Source: Alteribacter aurantiacus DSM 18675 (GTDB lineage Bacteria > Bacillota > Bacilli > Bacillales > Salisediminibacteriaceae). Taken from it: a stretch of DNA of 64,000 nucleotides. Below are positions 8,490-17,505 of the stretch, one piece after another. Below the pieces are notes generated by a model. The model did no database searches, was not told the origin of the DNA, and saw only the letters and a list, made by a program, of their open reading frames with translations. The stretch spans positions 1,612,001 through 1,676,000 of the forward strand of contig NZ_KE386941.1 in the NCBI RefSeq assembly GCF_000429705.1, in the 5' to 3' direction. The translations under genes were made by a program, and so were the position numbers. Numbering within the stretch: position 1 is the stretch's first letter; each line of letters begins with the position of its first letter.

Positions 8490-9788
8490 TTAAAACTTCT
8501 CAGCGTCAAAGTTCTGGAACACATACTTGTCATAAATTGGGTACTTCTCTCTTCCAAGCAAGTGATTAATAATAATCTTATTTCGGTGTACAGCAAGGCC
8601 AAGGTTTGTAGAACCAACACCATGGGAGTGGGAGATCCCGCTTTGGACGTAGATTTGATTTGGAATACTTACACGAACTCTGTAATCTTTCTCCACTTCA
8701 TAACGTCCTTTATCATCCCAAGAAATGTAGTCACTCAAATCTTTTACAAAGCTTGGAACATTCGGAGTATATCCGGTTCCTACAATCACCACGTCACTTT
8801 CGTGGGTAAAGTGAATATCTTGTTCCCACTGACGACATGAGATTTCGTAGGAATTTCCTTTTTCTTCAATACCATTCACTTCCGTCAACACTTGTAAATC
8901 AACATTGATCTCTTCATTGGAGACAGAGTTTTCGTATAGAAGGTTATAAATATCTGTAATCGTATGTGAGCTGATCCCTTTATAAAGAAGATCTTGAGTT
9001 GCAAAGATTTCATCTTTCTTTTCCTGTGGAAAACGGTAAAAATAGTTCACATAATCAGGTGAAAATTGCTCGACTGTAAGCTTTGATTCTTCCATGGAAA
9101 AGAAGCTTCTGGAACGCGTAATCCATGTTAGTTTGTAATTGTGTTCCATGCGCTCTTTTAGCAATTCACGAAAGGCTTCGGCAGCACTTTGACCGGACCC
9201 CACAACTGTCACTGACTTTGCTTCTCGGCAACGGTCTTGACGCTCAAGAAACTCGGAAGTATGGAATACATTCTCTGAAGGGAAGCCTCTAAACGCCTCT
9301 GGGAGTTGCGGAGTAGTTCCTGTACCTAACACGAGGTTTTTACAATAATAACTCTCCTGCACTTCTGTATGTATATCTTCGACGGTCACTTTGTATTGCT
9401 CATCGTGTTCAACGTATTCGAGCTCCACTACTTTCTTACCAAAACGACAGTTGTCCAATTCACTTTCAACCCATTTGCAATAGTCGTTGTACTCTCGTCT
9501 TGGAATATCAAGCCTTTGCAAAAAGTAAAACGGATACAAGCGATTTTTTTGTGCCAAATAATTAAGAAAACTATAACGATTCGTCGGATCGGCCAATGTA
9601 ACCAAGTCCGCCATGAAAGGAACTTGCAACCTCGTACCTACAATCAGCATTCCAGGGTGCCAATCAAACTGGGGCTTCTGGTCAAAGAAGACTGAATTCA
9701 CTTCCGGTGTGTCCTCCAAAAGGGCTGCAAGGCTTAAATTAAATGGTCCAATTCCGATTCCAACCAAATCATAAACAGTATGATCCAC
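8490..9788 (-). CDS. Lysine N6-hydroxylase / ornithine N5-hydroxylase family FAD monooxygenase
   Basis: This 432-residue flavoprotein of the IucD/PvdA/SidA family uses NADPH and O2 to hydroxylate the side-chain amine of lysine (or ornithine), the first step of hydroxamate siderophore synthesis. Motifs are the FAD loop GIGIGPFNLSLAALLE (about 11), the NADPH loop VTVVGSGQSAAEAF (about 193) and the C-terminal VVIVGTGYTPN (about 340). The GTG start at 9788 follows AGGAGG by 7 nt. No siderophore synthetase, acetylase or transporter lies beside it, and I find no obvious Fur box upstream, so it is an orphan. Lysine rather than ornithine is a guess from family resemblance. Confidence 0.85.
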   Translation of the reverse strand: MDHTVYDLVGIGIGPFNLSLAALLEDTPEVNSVFFDQKPQFDWHPGMLIVGTRLQVPFMADLVTLADPTNRYSFLNYLAQKNRLYPFYFLQRLDIPRREYNDYCKWVESELDNCRFGKKVVELEYVEHDEQYKVTVEDIHTEVQESYYCKNLVLGTGTTPQLPEAFRGFPSENVFHTSEFLERQDRCREAKSVTVVGSGQSAAEAFRELLKERMEHNYKLTWITRSRSFFSMEESKLTVEQFSPDYVNYFYRFPQEKKDEIFATQDLLYKGISSHTITDIYNLLYENSVSNEEINVDLQVLTEVNGIEEKGNSYEISCRQWEQDIHFTHESDVVIVGTGYTPNVPSFVKDLSDYISWDDKGRYEVEKDYRVRVSIPNQIYVQSGISHSHGVGSTNLGLAVHRNKIIINHLLGREKYPIYDKYVFQNFDAEKF

Positions 9789-9996
9789 TTATGTTCCTCC
9801 TCTATGTGCTACTCTTTTCTATTTTAATAAACCTTTTATCCGGCAGTATAAACCGTCTTTGGTTAAATAGAAAAAAGCATTTTATGAACTTACGCTCACT
9901 TGTTCACTAATACATCTATAATAGTATCAACTCTTAAAGCGACGAGCAACTAAGGTCATCCAAACATAAGCTCTATTCTTACCGAATTTTTGAAAA

Positions 9997-10776
9997 CTAA
10001 AGAGGATCAGTACAAAACACCTCCCCCTCAAGGTTTACGTTATATATGGTTTCCAACCCTATTTCCGCTAGTCGTTGATGCCCGTAGAATGTTGGGTGGA
10101 TGTCAAAAGGTAGTACATAATCCTTTGGAGAGAATTGAAATGCATCAAAAGCATCAACGAGATAAACCCCAGCATGACGACACTCCTCCACCATTTCTTT
10201 CAGTGTGCTATTTACATTTGGCAAAACATGCAATGCGACAGGATATAGGGGATCATTATCTTGAAACGGATTGTAGAAATTATACAAGAGAACAGGTGCA
10301 TCTGTTAACAATCTGATCTCTCTTAGTGTTTCTTCAAGCTGGTCGTATAGATTACTCCGTTCAATTTCTTCGTACAAGTATTCTTGGAACTTGTCTGAGT
10401 TAAAAAAAGAACGAACAAATGCATCGTGCAAAGCTTGTAACAAATCATTACTTCCCACTGTTACCGTTACAACCTCTGCCTCGCGAATGGATTCGCGAAA
10501 CATGTGGTCTTCTTGAACTGCTTGAAGTAGATCGCCTGTCTTCCACATGGGAACACCTAGGTTTTTAACACGTTTATTTTTCATTTCGCCAATAAGTAAA
10601 GGAAAAGCACCATCAGACACTTTTGAATGATCCTCTGCTAAGTTAAATCCAAAAGGGATCGAGTCGCCTAATGCTACGAGAGTAGGTTGTTTTAACTGCG
10701 TATGCGCCATGACATGTGATGAAAACACAAGTCCGGCTAACAAGAAAAGAAGAAACACTTTAGCTATCCGTACCAT
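9997..10776 (-). CDS. Secreted SGNH/GDSL-family lipase or esterase
   Basis: This 259-residue exported hydrolase of the SGNH fold has a signal peptide MVRIAKVFLLFLLAGLVFSS ending near VMA-HT. Its blocks are GDSIPFGF (block I, nucleophile Ser), Gly in LGVPMWKTGD (block II position), GSNDLL (block III, Asn) and DIHPTFYGH (block V, Asp and His). The substrate is unknown; relatives hydrolyse lipids, carbohydrate esters or thioesters. Start ATG 10776 has AGGAGG 6 nt upstream; an ATG 24 nt earlier has no ribosome site and falls in an inverted repeat. It is transcribed alone. Confidence 0.88.
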   Translation of the reverse strand: MVRIAKVFLLFLLAGLVFSSHVMAHTQLKQPTLVALGDSIPFGFNLAEDHSKVSDGAFPLLIGEMKNKRVKNLGVPMWKTGDLLQAVQEDHMFRESIREAEVVTVTVGSNDLLQALHDAFVRSFFNSDKFQEYLYEEIERSNLYDQLEETLREIRLLTDAPVLLYNFYNPFQDNDPLYPVALHVLPNVNSTLKEMVEECRHAGVYLVDAFDAFQFSPKDYVLPFDIHPTFYGHQRLAEIGLETIYNVNLEGEVFCTDPL

Positions 10777-10793
10777 ATCAATCCTCCTATTCG

Positions 10794-10834
10794 AAGGCAT
10801 TGAAAAAGTTAAAGATCGAACTTTTCAATGCCTT
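10794..10834 (-). promoter_or_regulatory. Inverted repeat directly upstream of the GDSL ribosome site
   Basis: AAGGCATTGAAAAAGTT and AACTTTTCAATGCCTT form a 16-bp stem with one bulged base and an 8-nt loop. It ends about 10 nt before the GDSL Shine-Dalgarno sequence and has no T-run on either strand. That suggests an operator or mRNA structure rather than a terminator. Confidence 0.6.
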
Positions 10835-10905
10835 CCTATTTTAGGGTTTGTCTCCTTACTCTTACACTATTACCTTTATAAAAATGTGATACAAAAACAA
10901 AACAA

Positions 10906-10940
10906 GACAGCAGCCCTTTTTTTTCATAGAGACTGCTGTC
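10906..10940 (-). terminator. Terminator after topB
   Basis: On the minus strand GACAGCAG pairs with CTGCTGTC and is followed by TTGTTTTGTTTTT. It begins 11 nt after the topB stop codon. Confidence 0.75.
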
Positions 10941-10950
10941 CAGTTGAGAA

Positions 10951-13113
10951 CTAATTTTTTTCAAATTCAAATTCAATTTTTCCCTCTTTTAAAACGAGTA
11001 CCGCGTCAAACGGTTTTTTTCCTTTAAACCCTTTGATTTTGTTCGTTCTTCCTTTTTCACATAGCTGCTTTATCGCTGTTTTTGAGATTGCTTTCCCTAA
11101 AATCCGCTTGTTAAAGGTCTGTTTGCAACCAGCCTTATACTCCGAACACCCATAAAAGGTCTTTCGGTCCATCATCTTTCCTTTTTCACAAGCGGGACAA
11201 GATGCAACCGGTTCCGGCGGTCCCCATTTCCCTTGTTTTCCCCGCCCTTTTGAACTCACTTGCGACTTTGCCACCTCACTCACTTCAAGTTGGGATACTA
11301 CACCTCCGGCATCTTGCACGACTTTGTGAGTAAAGGCAATCGTATTGTCAATAAAAGCCGTCTTCTTTCCTGCTCCTTGCCCTATCTTTTTAAGGTATTT
11401 TTCCCACTTTGCTGTCATAGCGGGTTTTGCAAGAAGTGTGCCTTTCACGGCTTCACAAATCGTTTTTCCTTTTTCAGTTACGGACACGATGTTCTTTGTA
11501 ACCTTAATGTACTCTTGCTTAATTAACGTTTCGATGATGCTACTTCGGGTAGCCTCCGTTCCGAGCCCTTCAACCTCTTTAAGGGTCGCTCTCGCTTCTT
11601 CATCGTCGTCGATCATTTGTCCGCACGTTTTCATCAAGTTGATGAGTTGACCTTCTGTATAAGGATTGGGCGGTTTTGTTTCATCTTCCGTTACATCCAC
11701 TTTCGCTTGGACGTCCATGCCAATGACCACCGGAGGCAACAGGGCATCCCCATCTTTTTTCTTCGTTTCTCCTTTAAAGAAAAGCTCTTTCCACCCACGT
11801 TCCTTCTCTACTCTCCCTTTTGTGAAAAATTCGAGGGTTTTTACATCCGTCGTAATCGTCGTTTCTTCATACACATAATCGTGATGAAACATAGCGAGTG
11901 CACTGTTCACAATTTCCATATAGACGTTCCGTTGATCTTGAGTAAGTTTGTCTATCGTTCTCCTTTGTGGAATCTTCTTAGTCGGTATAATGGCATAGTG
12001 TTCTTGTACCTTTCCATCGTCCACATATCGCTTGCTCGGACTCATAGAAGCCGGTGTAAAATCTGTTTCGGCTATGTTTTGGTAAGATGAGAAGTTAGAC
12101 TTTAAGTATTGAAACTCGTTATGAGTAATGTGTTGCGTATCCGTTCTAGGGTAAGTAACAAGTTTTAACGGTTGATCATACAAACTTTGAACGATCTTCA
12201 GTACTTTCGACGGACTATACTTGTACCTTTTATTCATCGCCGTTTGGAGCGTAGAAAGAGAGTGAAGCTTTGGAGGTTTCTGCCGTTTCATTAGTTTTTT
12301 AACGTCTTTAACGAACCCGCTTTCCCGTTCAGATACCCCTTTTTCCTCAAGAAGCTTACTCACTTCTTTTTTCGTTTGATAACGACCTTTCATTTTTCCT
12401 TTGTAAGTTCCAGATTCAGCTTTAAACGTCCCTTCAATTTCAAAAAACGGTTCCGGCTTGAAGGTTTCAATTTCTTTTTGCCGTTCATAAATCAAGTTTA
12501 ACGTCGGAGTCTGAACGCGCCCTACACTAAATACGTTATCCACACCTTTTTGACGAAGAAGTAAGGTGTAAAGGCGACTCGTATTAATTCCTACAAGCCA
12601 GTCCCCTACCTGTCGCGCTTGGGCTTCTTCGTACAAGTTCAAATACCCTTCACCTTGTTTCAAGTTTGCGAATCCTTTACGAACCTCGTCCACTTCAAGG
12701 CTGTTGATCCATAATCGTTTCGTAGGTTTCCCCCTTACACCGCTCATATCTATAATGCTTCTTGCAATATTTTCTCCTTCACGATCACAGTCTGTGGCCA
12801 CGATGATTTCATCGGCCTCTTTCAGAAGGCGCTTGACCACATGAAACTGCTTCAACGTTCTTTTAGTAGGCTTGAACTCAAACCGTTCAGGAACAATCGG
12901 TAATGTGCCAAGGGACCATCGTTTCCACTCCCCTTTATACTCGCTGGGGTCTTTGAGTTCTACTAAATGGCCAATTCCCCATGTGAGGGTTGCTCCGGTA
13001 GGAAACAAAGAGCAAGGAGAGATCACAAGAAATCCGTCACCCTTTTTCACATTTGAAAACGCCTCTGCGTATGCCTTCGCCTGACTCGGTTTTTCAGCTA
13101 AAATCACTGGCAT
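10951..13113 (-). CDS. topB: DNA topoisomerase III (type IA)
   Basis: This 720-residue enzyme matches the usual length of Bacillus TopB (about 727). It breaks and rejoins one DNA strand to relax negative supercoils and decatenate recombination or replication intermediates. The Toprim domain opens with MPVILAEKPSQA and carries DCDREGE (about 108-114, metal-binding acids). The active-site tyrosine is in LVTYPRTDTQH (about Tyr321). The C-terminus holds a zinc-finger-like CPAC(n)C(n)C stretch at about 640-670. ATG 13113 has AGGAGG 9 nt upstream; a GTG two codons earlier is too close to that site. It is a single-gene unit with its own terminator. Confidence 0.95.
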   Translation of the reverse strand: MPVILAEKPSQAKAYAEAFSNVKKGDGFLVISPCSLFPTGATLTWGIGHLVELKDPSEYKGEWKRWSLGTLPIVPERFEFKPTKRTLKQFHVVKRLLKEADEIIVATDCDREGENIARSIIDMSGVRGKPTKRLWINSLEVDEVRKGFANLKQGEGYLNLYEEAQARQVGDWLVGINTSRLYTLLLRQKGVDNVFSVGRVQTPTLNLIYERQKEIETFKPEPFFEIEGTFKAESGTYKGKMKGRYQTKKEVSKLLEEKGVSERESGFVKDVKKLMKRQKPPKLHSLSTLQTAMNKRYKYSPSKVLKIVQSLYDQPLKLVTYPRTDTQHITHNEFQYLKSNFSSYQNIAETDFTPASMSPSKRYVDDGKVQEHYAIIPTKKIPQRRTIDKLTQDQRNVYMEIVNSALAMFHHDYVYEETTITTDVKTLEFFTKGRVEKERGWKELFFKGETKKKDGDALLPPVVIGMDVQAKVDVTEDETKPPNPYTEGQLINLMKTCGQMIDDDEEARATLKEVEGLGTEATRSSIIETLIKQEYIKVTKNIVSVTEKGKTICEAVKGTLLAKPAMTAKWEKYLKKIGQGAGKKTAFIDNTIAFTHKVVQDAGGVVSQLEVSEVAKSQVSSKGRGKQGKWGPPEPVASCPACEKGKMMDRKTFYGCSEYKAGCKQTFNKRILGKAISKTAIKQLCEKGRTNKIKGFKGKKPFDAVLVLKEGKIEFEFEKN

Positions 13114-13361
13114 GGCCACAGGCCTCCTGTCTCGTCTAGTAATCTACCTAACTATAGCATCCGGAAAGACCTTGGACAATTTCTTTTTCTTTTAGTTACA
13201 CCACGGAAAACGTAAAAATTGCACCTGTAAAAAGAGGTGTTTCTTCAATACGTTATTCGTGTTTCTTTCTGTTTACCTATTCCCTCTATGGCGGCGTATC
13301 ATTTCACCATTCCTATTCACTCACCTCTTCATAAGAGACGCAAATACTTCATATAAAAAGT

Positions 13362-13393
13362 AAAAGCGTCGCCCTCAATGGAGCAACGCTTCT
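13362..13393 (-). terminator. Terminator after the MATE gene
   Basis: On the minus strand AAGCGTTGC pairs with GCGACGCTT, followed by TTACTTTTT. It lies immediately after the MATE stop codon. Confidence 0.75.
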
Positions 13394-13397
13394 GCTA

Positions 13398-14765
13398 TTA
13401 TGAGCTTTCACTTGCAGCAAGCTCCGCTCGTCGTTGAACAATCTGAAGCCTCACAAAAAAGCCAATCGCGGCACATGTAAGTCCAATCGTTATGCCGACC
13501 CATAACCCGAAAGGGCCAAGAGGGGAAAATGCAGCCAGACTATAGCCTGCTGGGATTCCAATAAGCCAGTAGGATGTAAACGCCGTAATAAATGGCACCT
13601 TTACATCTTTATAGCCACGCAATACCCCTTGCAGTCCGCTTTGAGCAGCGTCAGAAAGCTGAAAGACGATGGCAATGATAATGAATTGTCCTGCCATAAG
13701 AACCACTTCACGCTCGGTCGTGTACAGATACGCAATTTGTTCCCTAAAGAAGTAAAGGAAAATCGCACCGATGCCTAAAATTCCGATTCCTCCCCACACA
13801 CCTAAGCGCCCGTATTGTTTTGCCGCCTCAATGCGCTGTCCTCCGACAGAGAAGCCAACCACAATGGTTAATGCCATTGAAATGCTTAACGGAATCATAA
13901 AAATGAGTGACGTAAAGCTTAACGCAATTTGGTGAGCCGCGATCGTAACGGTCGTAAACATCATTCCCATCAACAACGTCACCACAGCAAAAATGCTTGA
14001 TTCAAAGAAGATGGATAGTCCAATTGGAACCCCGATGGAGAGCTGCTCTTTCCACATTTTCCAAGAAGGTTTAAACCATTTCACAAAGATCTGATAACGT
14101 CTCAATACTGGTACTTTAAACGTCATTCCTATGCTAAAGAACAGAATAATCCAATACGTAGCAGCCGTTGCATACCCCGCCCCAATCCCACCTAAAGCAG
14201 GCAAGCCAAAGTTCCCAAAGATGAACCCATAGTTAAGGAGAACATTAAACGGTACAGCGATAATCGTAATAATCATCGTAATGCGAGTAAAGCCTTGTCC
14301 GTCAAAAAAGTTCCTTAGTACACTGGCCAAAAATAAAGGTATAATACCAAATGAAAGACCGACTAAATAATGAAACGAAATATGGGTTACTTCAGGTGTT
14401 AAGTTCATAAATATCATTACATGGTCAAGAACCACATAACCAAATGTCACAACGAGAATTGCTAGGACAATAGCTAGATAAATCGACTGAGTGACCGCTT
14501 CTGAAATCCGATCTTTTTTCCCGCTACCCATAAGTTGCGCAACAATGGTTGTCACAGCTAGGAGGATTCCATTTATGCCTGTAAACACAGGCATCCAAAG
14601 GCTCGATCCGATGGCAACACCTGCAAGATCATCCGTCCCTACACGCCCTGACATGAGGGTATCTACCAAATTCATAGCATATAAGCTAAGTTGAGTGACC
14701 ATAATTGGCCATAAGATGCGCAGAAATAACTGTATTTTCTCTTTTCGTGAGTCCACATGTTCCAT
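13398..14765 (-). CDS. MATE-family multidrug/cation antiporter
   Basis: This 455-residue inner-membrane exporter has about twelve helices arranged as two halves, in keeping with the NorM/DinF class, and probably exchanges Na+ or H+ for cationic drugs. Typical segments are FLRILWPIMVTQLSLYAMNL near the start and the repeated GVPIGLSIFFESS at about 245. The start ATG at 14765 follows AGGTGA. No regulator is adjacent. The substrate cannot be read from sequence. Confidence 0.88.
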   Translation of the reverse strand: MEHVDSRKEKIQLFLRILWPIMVTQLSLYAMNLVDTLMSGRVGTDDLAGVAIGSSLWMPVFTGINGILLAVTTIVAQLMGSGKKDRISEAVTQSIYLAIVLAILVVTFGYVVLDHVMIFMNLTPEVTHISFHYLVGLSFGIIPLFLASVLRNFFDGQGFTRITMIITIIAVPFNVLLNYGFIFGNFGLPALGGIGAGYATAATYWIILFFSIGMTFKVPVLRRYQIFVKWFKPSWKMWKEQLSIGVPIGLSIFFESSIFAVVTLLMGMMFTTVTIAAHQIALSFTSLIFMIPLSISMALTIVVGFSVGGQRIEAAKQYGRLGVWGGIGILGIGAIFLYFFREQIAYLYTTEREVVLMAGQFIIIAIVFQLSDAAQSGLQGVLRGYKDVKVPFITAFTSYWLIGIPAGYSLAAFSPLGPFGLWVGITIGLTCAAIGFFVRLQIVQRRAELAASESS

Positions 14766-15099
14766 TTTTTCACCTGATTTTCTCTTTTGTATCTGTCTAT
14801 CTTACAACATTTAATGATAGAATGGTGGAGAAGAGTTTTCCCATTTTCACGGACTTGTCGAAAAATATTTTCGGTTTCTTTTACAAATCGACGATTTTTT
14901 TCATCAACCTGACAAGCTTCACGATTCTTTTTTCAAAAAATATGTTTAACTTATAGAAAGGATTATTTTTTGACACAAATGTAAAAAAATCAATACGAAT
15001 GTTTGGCAAGCCTATACTTACTCAGCCTCCCCCTTTCATCCTTACAGTGAACATGTTACACTTGCACGAACCTTCTACATTAGAAAGGAGGACTACGAT
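14766..15099. other. Divergent intergenic region, no gene
   Basis: AT-rich sequence between the MATE exporter (minus) and the receiver-domain gene (plus). It must hold both promoters. I see no repeat or structured RNA that stands out, and the reading frames here lack ribosome sites. Confidence 0.5.
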
Positions 15100-15471
15100 A
15101 TGGAAACCATTAGTGTTTTTCTAGACGATTATCGTCAAGCCCCCGAAGGCTATGTTCTCGTGGAGACGATCGATCAATGCAAAAGCTTGCTACAAGACTT
15201 TAATATTGAACACTTGTCATTAGACCATGATTTAGTAAGTAAACAGCGAAATGGACTCATGCTGGTCCAGATGATGGTAAAAGAAAGCTTGTATGCGAAC
15301 AGGATTACCATCCACTCTGCAAACGCCCCTGCTGGAAAAGCGATGTACTTCTCTTTACTCCAAGCCCAAAAGGACACTCACATGCCTCAATCTGTTAACT
15401 TATCCCTCCGCCCCCTTCCATTGAAAAATTACTCTCGTATCTCCCTACAATATTATGATGACAATAAATAA
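15100..15471 (+). CDS. Cyclic-phosphate-processing receiver-domain protein
   Basis: This 123-residue stand-alone protein resembles the cyclic-phosphate-processing receiver family (cREC). The conserved signature is visible: FLDDYRQAPEGYVLVET (8-24), then LSLDHDLV (about 39-46), then ITIHSANAPAGKAMY (about 68-82). The family is a modified response-regulator fold whose conserved D-D, D-H-D and H-S-A-N residues are thought to act on cyclic phosphates; the biochemical role is largely predicted. It has a strong site, GAAAGGAGG, 8 nt before the ATG, and its own terminator. There is no kinase or output domain next to it. Confidence 0.78.
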   Translation: METISVFLDDYRQAPEGYVLVETIDQCKSLLQDFNIEHLSLDHDLVSKQRNGLMLVQMMVKESLYANRITIHSANAPAGKAMYFSLLQAQKDTHMPQSVNLSLRPLPLKNYSRISLQYYDDNK

Positions 15472-15525
15472 AGATTTCCCTTCACGAAAAGCCTGACCGG
15501 AATTGAATAACATCCAAATGATTTG

Positions 15526-15554
15526 AACCAGGCTATTCACACGCCTGGTTTTTT
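15526..15554 (+). terminator. Terminator after the receiver-domain gene
   Basis: AACCAGGC pairs with GCCTGGTT, followed by TTTT, 55 nt after the stop codon. Confidence 0.85.
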
Positions 15555-15679
15555 ACGTAATGATTTATCCCATAGGACTTATAACTACCTCTATTTTTGC
15601 CCTCAAAAGTTTGTTTTTCATAAATTGTTAAAGCGTTGCTTGTCTGATTCCAATAACAAGACTCCCCCTTTTTGCTTCA

Positions 15680-15712
15680 AAAAAAAGAAACCGACGTCCT
15701 TTAGCCGGCTTC
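15680..15712 (-). terminator. Terminator overlapping the amine oxidase stop codon
   Basis: On the minus strand GAAGCCG pairs with CGGTTTC (one G-T pair), followed by eight T residues. The left arm includes the last codons of the gene. Confidence 0.7.
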
Positions 15713-17176
15713 CTCTCCGTTATTAATTTCAAGTGCGACCCGCACCCCAGAGTCAATCGCCCCCTCCATCCAAGCGTGAACGTCAGAGGCATGCTCACCG
15801 GCAAAATGAATGTGCCCTTCCGGACGTTTAATCACGGCTGGGTAACTCGCTGCTTGGTAAGGAGCATACAGTGTGAAGCAGCCTGCTGAATAAGGGTGTT
15901 CATCCCAGTTGTATGTTAGGCCTTTAATAAACGTTTCATACACTTTTTCTCCATGAATGGATGCTACGAAGTCTAGCGCTTGTTGAATGCGTTCTTCTTC
16001 AGACAATGAGACCCATAACCTGGCGTTGTTCCCCCAACTGTAAGTGGCATTTATAACGCCACCACCTGGTTGCCCAATGGCATCACTTGGATAAAAGATA
16101 AATTGATAGGGTAAATCCGTGACCAAACTTCCCCCTTCCATCCCGTCTTCTTCCCAGAACTTTTCAGAGAATTCTAAGCCTACTTTATTTGCAGGAACGT
16201 AAGGAAGCGTTTGAATGATTCGCCATTTATCCGGCTTAATTGAATGTCGTGGCACCACATCAATAAACTGAAAAGCAGTGAATGGAATCGTTGTAATCAG
16301 CAGATCCCCATCAAATGTTTTTTCTACTCCATCATTCCTCCGTGTGATAACCTGAACGGAAGAATCATTTTGAATGATACGAATCACACGCTCTCCAAAG
16401 AGGACTTCCTCCTCCACCTCATGGAATAACGCTTGTGCAAGAAGATCGTTCCCTCCTTCAATTTGAAAAAATGAGACATCACTAAATGTGGTTGAAATGA
16501 TCGCTTCAAATGTATCGATAAATGACATCTCCGGGAAACCGACAACGCCCACAAGTACTTTGATCATATGAACCGCTTCTTCTGATAACGAGCCACCAAA
16601 CGGGTTATCTCTTAGAAAAGCCTCCATGGAATAAGGCTCAAACTGCTCTTTAAGCCGTTGCCGTTCTTCTTCGTTTGAATTGATATATAACGTGTAAAAA
16701 GGCCTAAGTGCTTCTTCTAACAGTTCAGCCGCTGTTTTCCCCTTTTCATCTTCACTCAGCCCAAAGTTGACGAGTTCTGGATTTTCATCGTACTCATATT
16801 GCCTGACCAACCTGTTGTTTACATAGATCAAATTATTGTCGGAGCTACTTATATAAGGGATGAGTGGTAAATTGAATTTTTCGGCCAAAGCAAGTACGAG
16901 ATGATGATGTTCAGGTATTCTCATGGCGCCGACTTCCCAATGATTTCCCTCTTCAAAAGGCTCCCGAACCGTAAACACCCTCCCTCCTACTCTGGTGTTA
17001 CCTTCAAGAACAACCACATCATGCCCGGCATTTTTAAGTAAATAAGCCGCAGTAAGTCCTGCAAGTCCTGCACCAGCAATAATGACACGCTTAGGGTTGA
17101 TTGTTTGAAGAAGACCATCTTGAAGTATCTGCAAATGCTCCTTTGATGTGGTAACCACGTCCCGAAATGAACCCAA
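15701..17176 (-). CDS. Flavin-containing monoamine/L-amino-acid oxidase
   Basis: This 491-residue FAD-dependent amine oxidase is of the MAO/L-amino-acid oxidase superfamily. It oxidises an amine or amino acid with release of ammonia and H2O2. The dinucleotide loop VIIAGAGLAGLTAAYLLKNA begins at about residue 31, the family motif RVGGRVFT follows at about 62, and the C-terminal AGEHASDVHAWMEGAIDSG binds the flavin. The sequence before residue 28 is a non-conserved extension. The TTG start at 17176 lies behind GGGGTGAAGTAGG; an alternative start is possible. A hairpin with a T-run lies in its leader at 17279-17306. The substrate is not determinable. Confidence 0.83.
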   Translation of the reverse strand: MGSFRDVVTTSKEHLQILQDGLLQTINPKRVIIAGAGLAGLTAAYLLKNAGHDVVVLEGNTRVGGRVFTVREPFEEGNHWEVGAMRIPEHHHLVLALAEKFNLPLIPYISSSDNNLIYVNNRLVRQYEYDENPELVNFGLSEDEKGKTAAELLEEALRPFYTLYINSNEEERQRLKEQFEPYSMEAFLRDNPFGGSLSEEAVHMIKVLVGVVGFPEMSFIDTFEAIISTTFSDVSFFQIEGGNDLLAQALFHEVEEEVLFGERVIRIIQNDSSVQVITRRNDGVEKTFDGDLLITTIPFTAFQFIDVVPRHSIKPDKWRIIQTLPYVPANKVGLEFSEKFWEEDGMEGGSLVTDLPYQFIFYPSDAIGQPGGGVINATYSWGNNARLWVSLSEEERIQQALDFVASIHGEKVYETFIKGLTYNWDEHPYSAGCFTLYAPYQAASYPAVIKRPEGHIHFAGEHASDVHAWMEGAIDSGVRVALEINNGEEAG

Positions 17177-17466
17177 CCTACTTCACCCCTTTTAGTCTAT
17201 ATGTACAGACAAAGGAGAATGGATATTCTGATTAAAAAAGCTCCTTGGAAACAATTGGGTCAAATCAACTATACGAAAAAGCCGGTTCAATAGTTCGAAC
17301 AGGCTTCTTGTATTGGTCACAGTTTCTTTACCACTATTATTATTTTGAATGTGGAAATTCTGATTCAGGGTGAATAATCTTGGATTGAAGGTAAATCATA
17401 TCCTAATCGACCACTACCCCGTTGCTTCTTCAACGTTTACGAATCACAAAAACCTAACAAAAATCT
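17177..17466. other. Divergent intergenic region, no gene
   Basis: This is the upstream region of the amine oxidase (minus strand). Apart from the hairpin at 17279-17306, I see no gene, repeat or recognisable site before the guaC promoter begins at 17467. Confidence 0.5.
17279..17306 (-). terminator. Terminator-like hairpin in the amine oxidase leader
   Basis: On the minus strand AAGCCTGTTC pairs with GAACCGGCTT with one mismatch, followed by TTTTTC. It lies about 100 nt upstream of the amine oxidase start, and no minus-strand gene precedes it. It is a possible attenuator, or an insulator against upstream transcription. Confidence 0.5.
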
Positions 17467-17495
17467 TTGACAACGGCTAAGAAATCGTGTACATT
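17467..17495 (+). promoter_or_regulatory. guaC promoter
   Basis: TTGACA (17467-17472), 17-bp spacer, TACATT (17490-17495). It is a near-consensus sigma-A promoter 64 bp before the guaC start. Confidence 0.75.
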
Positions 17496-17505
17496 ACCCT
17501 ATGTA

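Noticed and set aside
9789..9996. Fur box upstream of the lysine hydroxylase
   Set aside because: No sequence resembling TGATAATNATTATCA was found in the upstream region.
11617..12090. Long plus-strand frames inside topB
   Set aside because: Antisense shadows of a clearly conserved topoisomerase.
14705..14956. Plus-strand hydrophobic frame of 83 residues
   Set aside because: Overlaps the MATE gene start on the opposite strand and lacks a ribosome site. Hydrophobicity reflects T-rich DNA.
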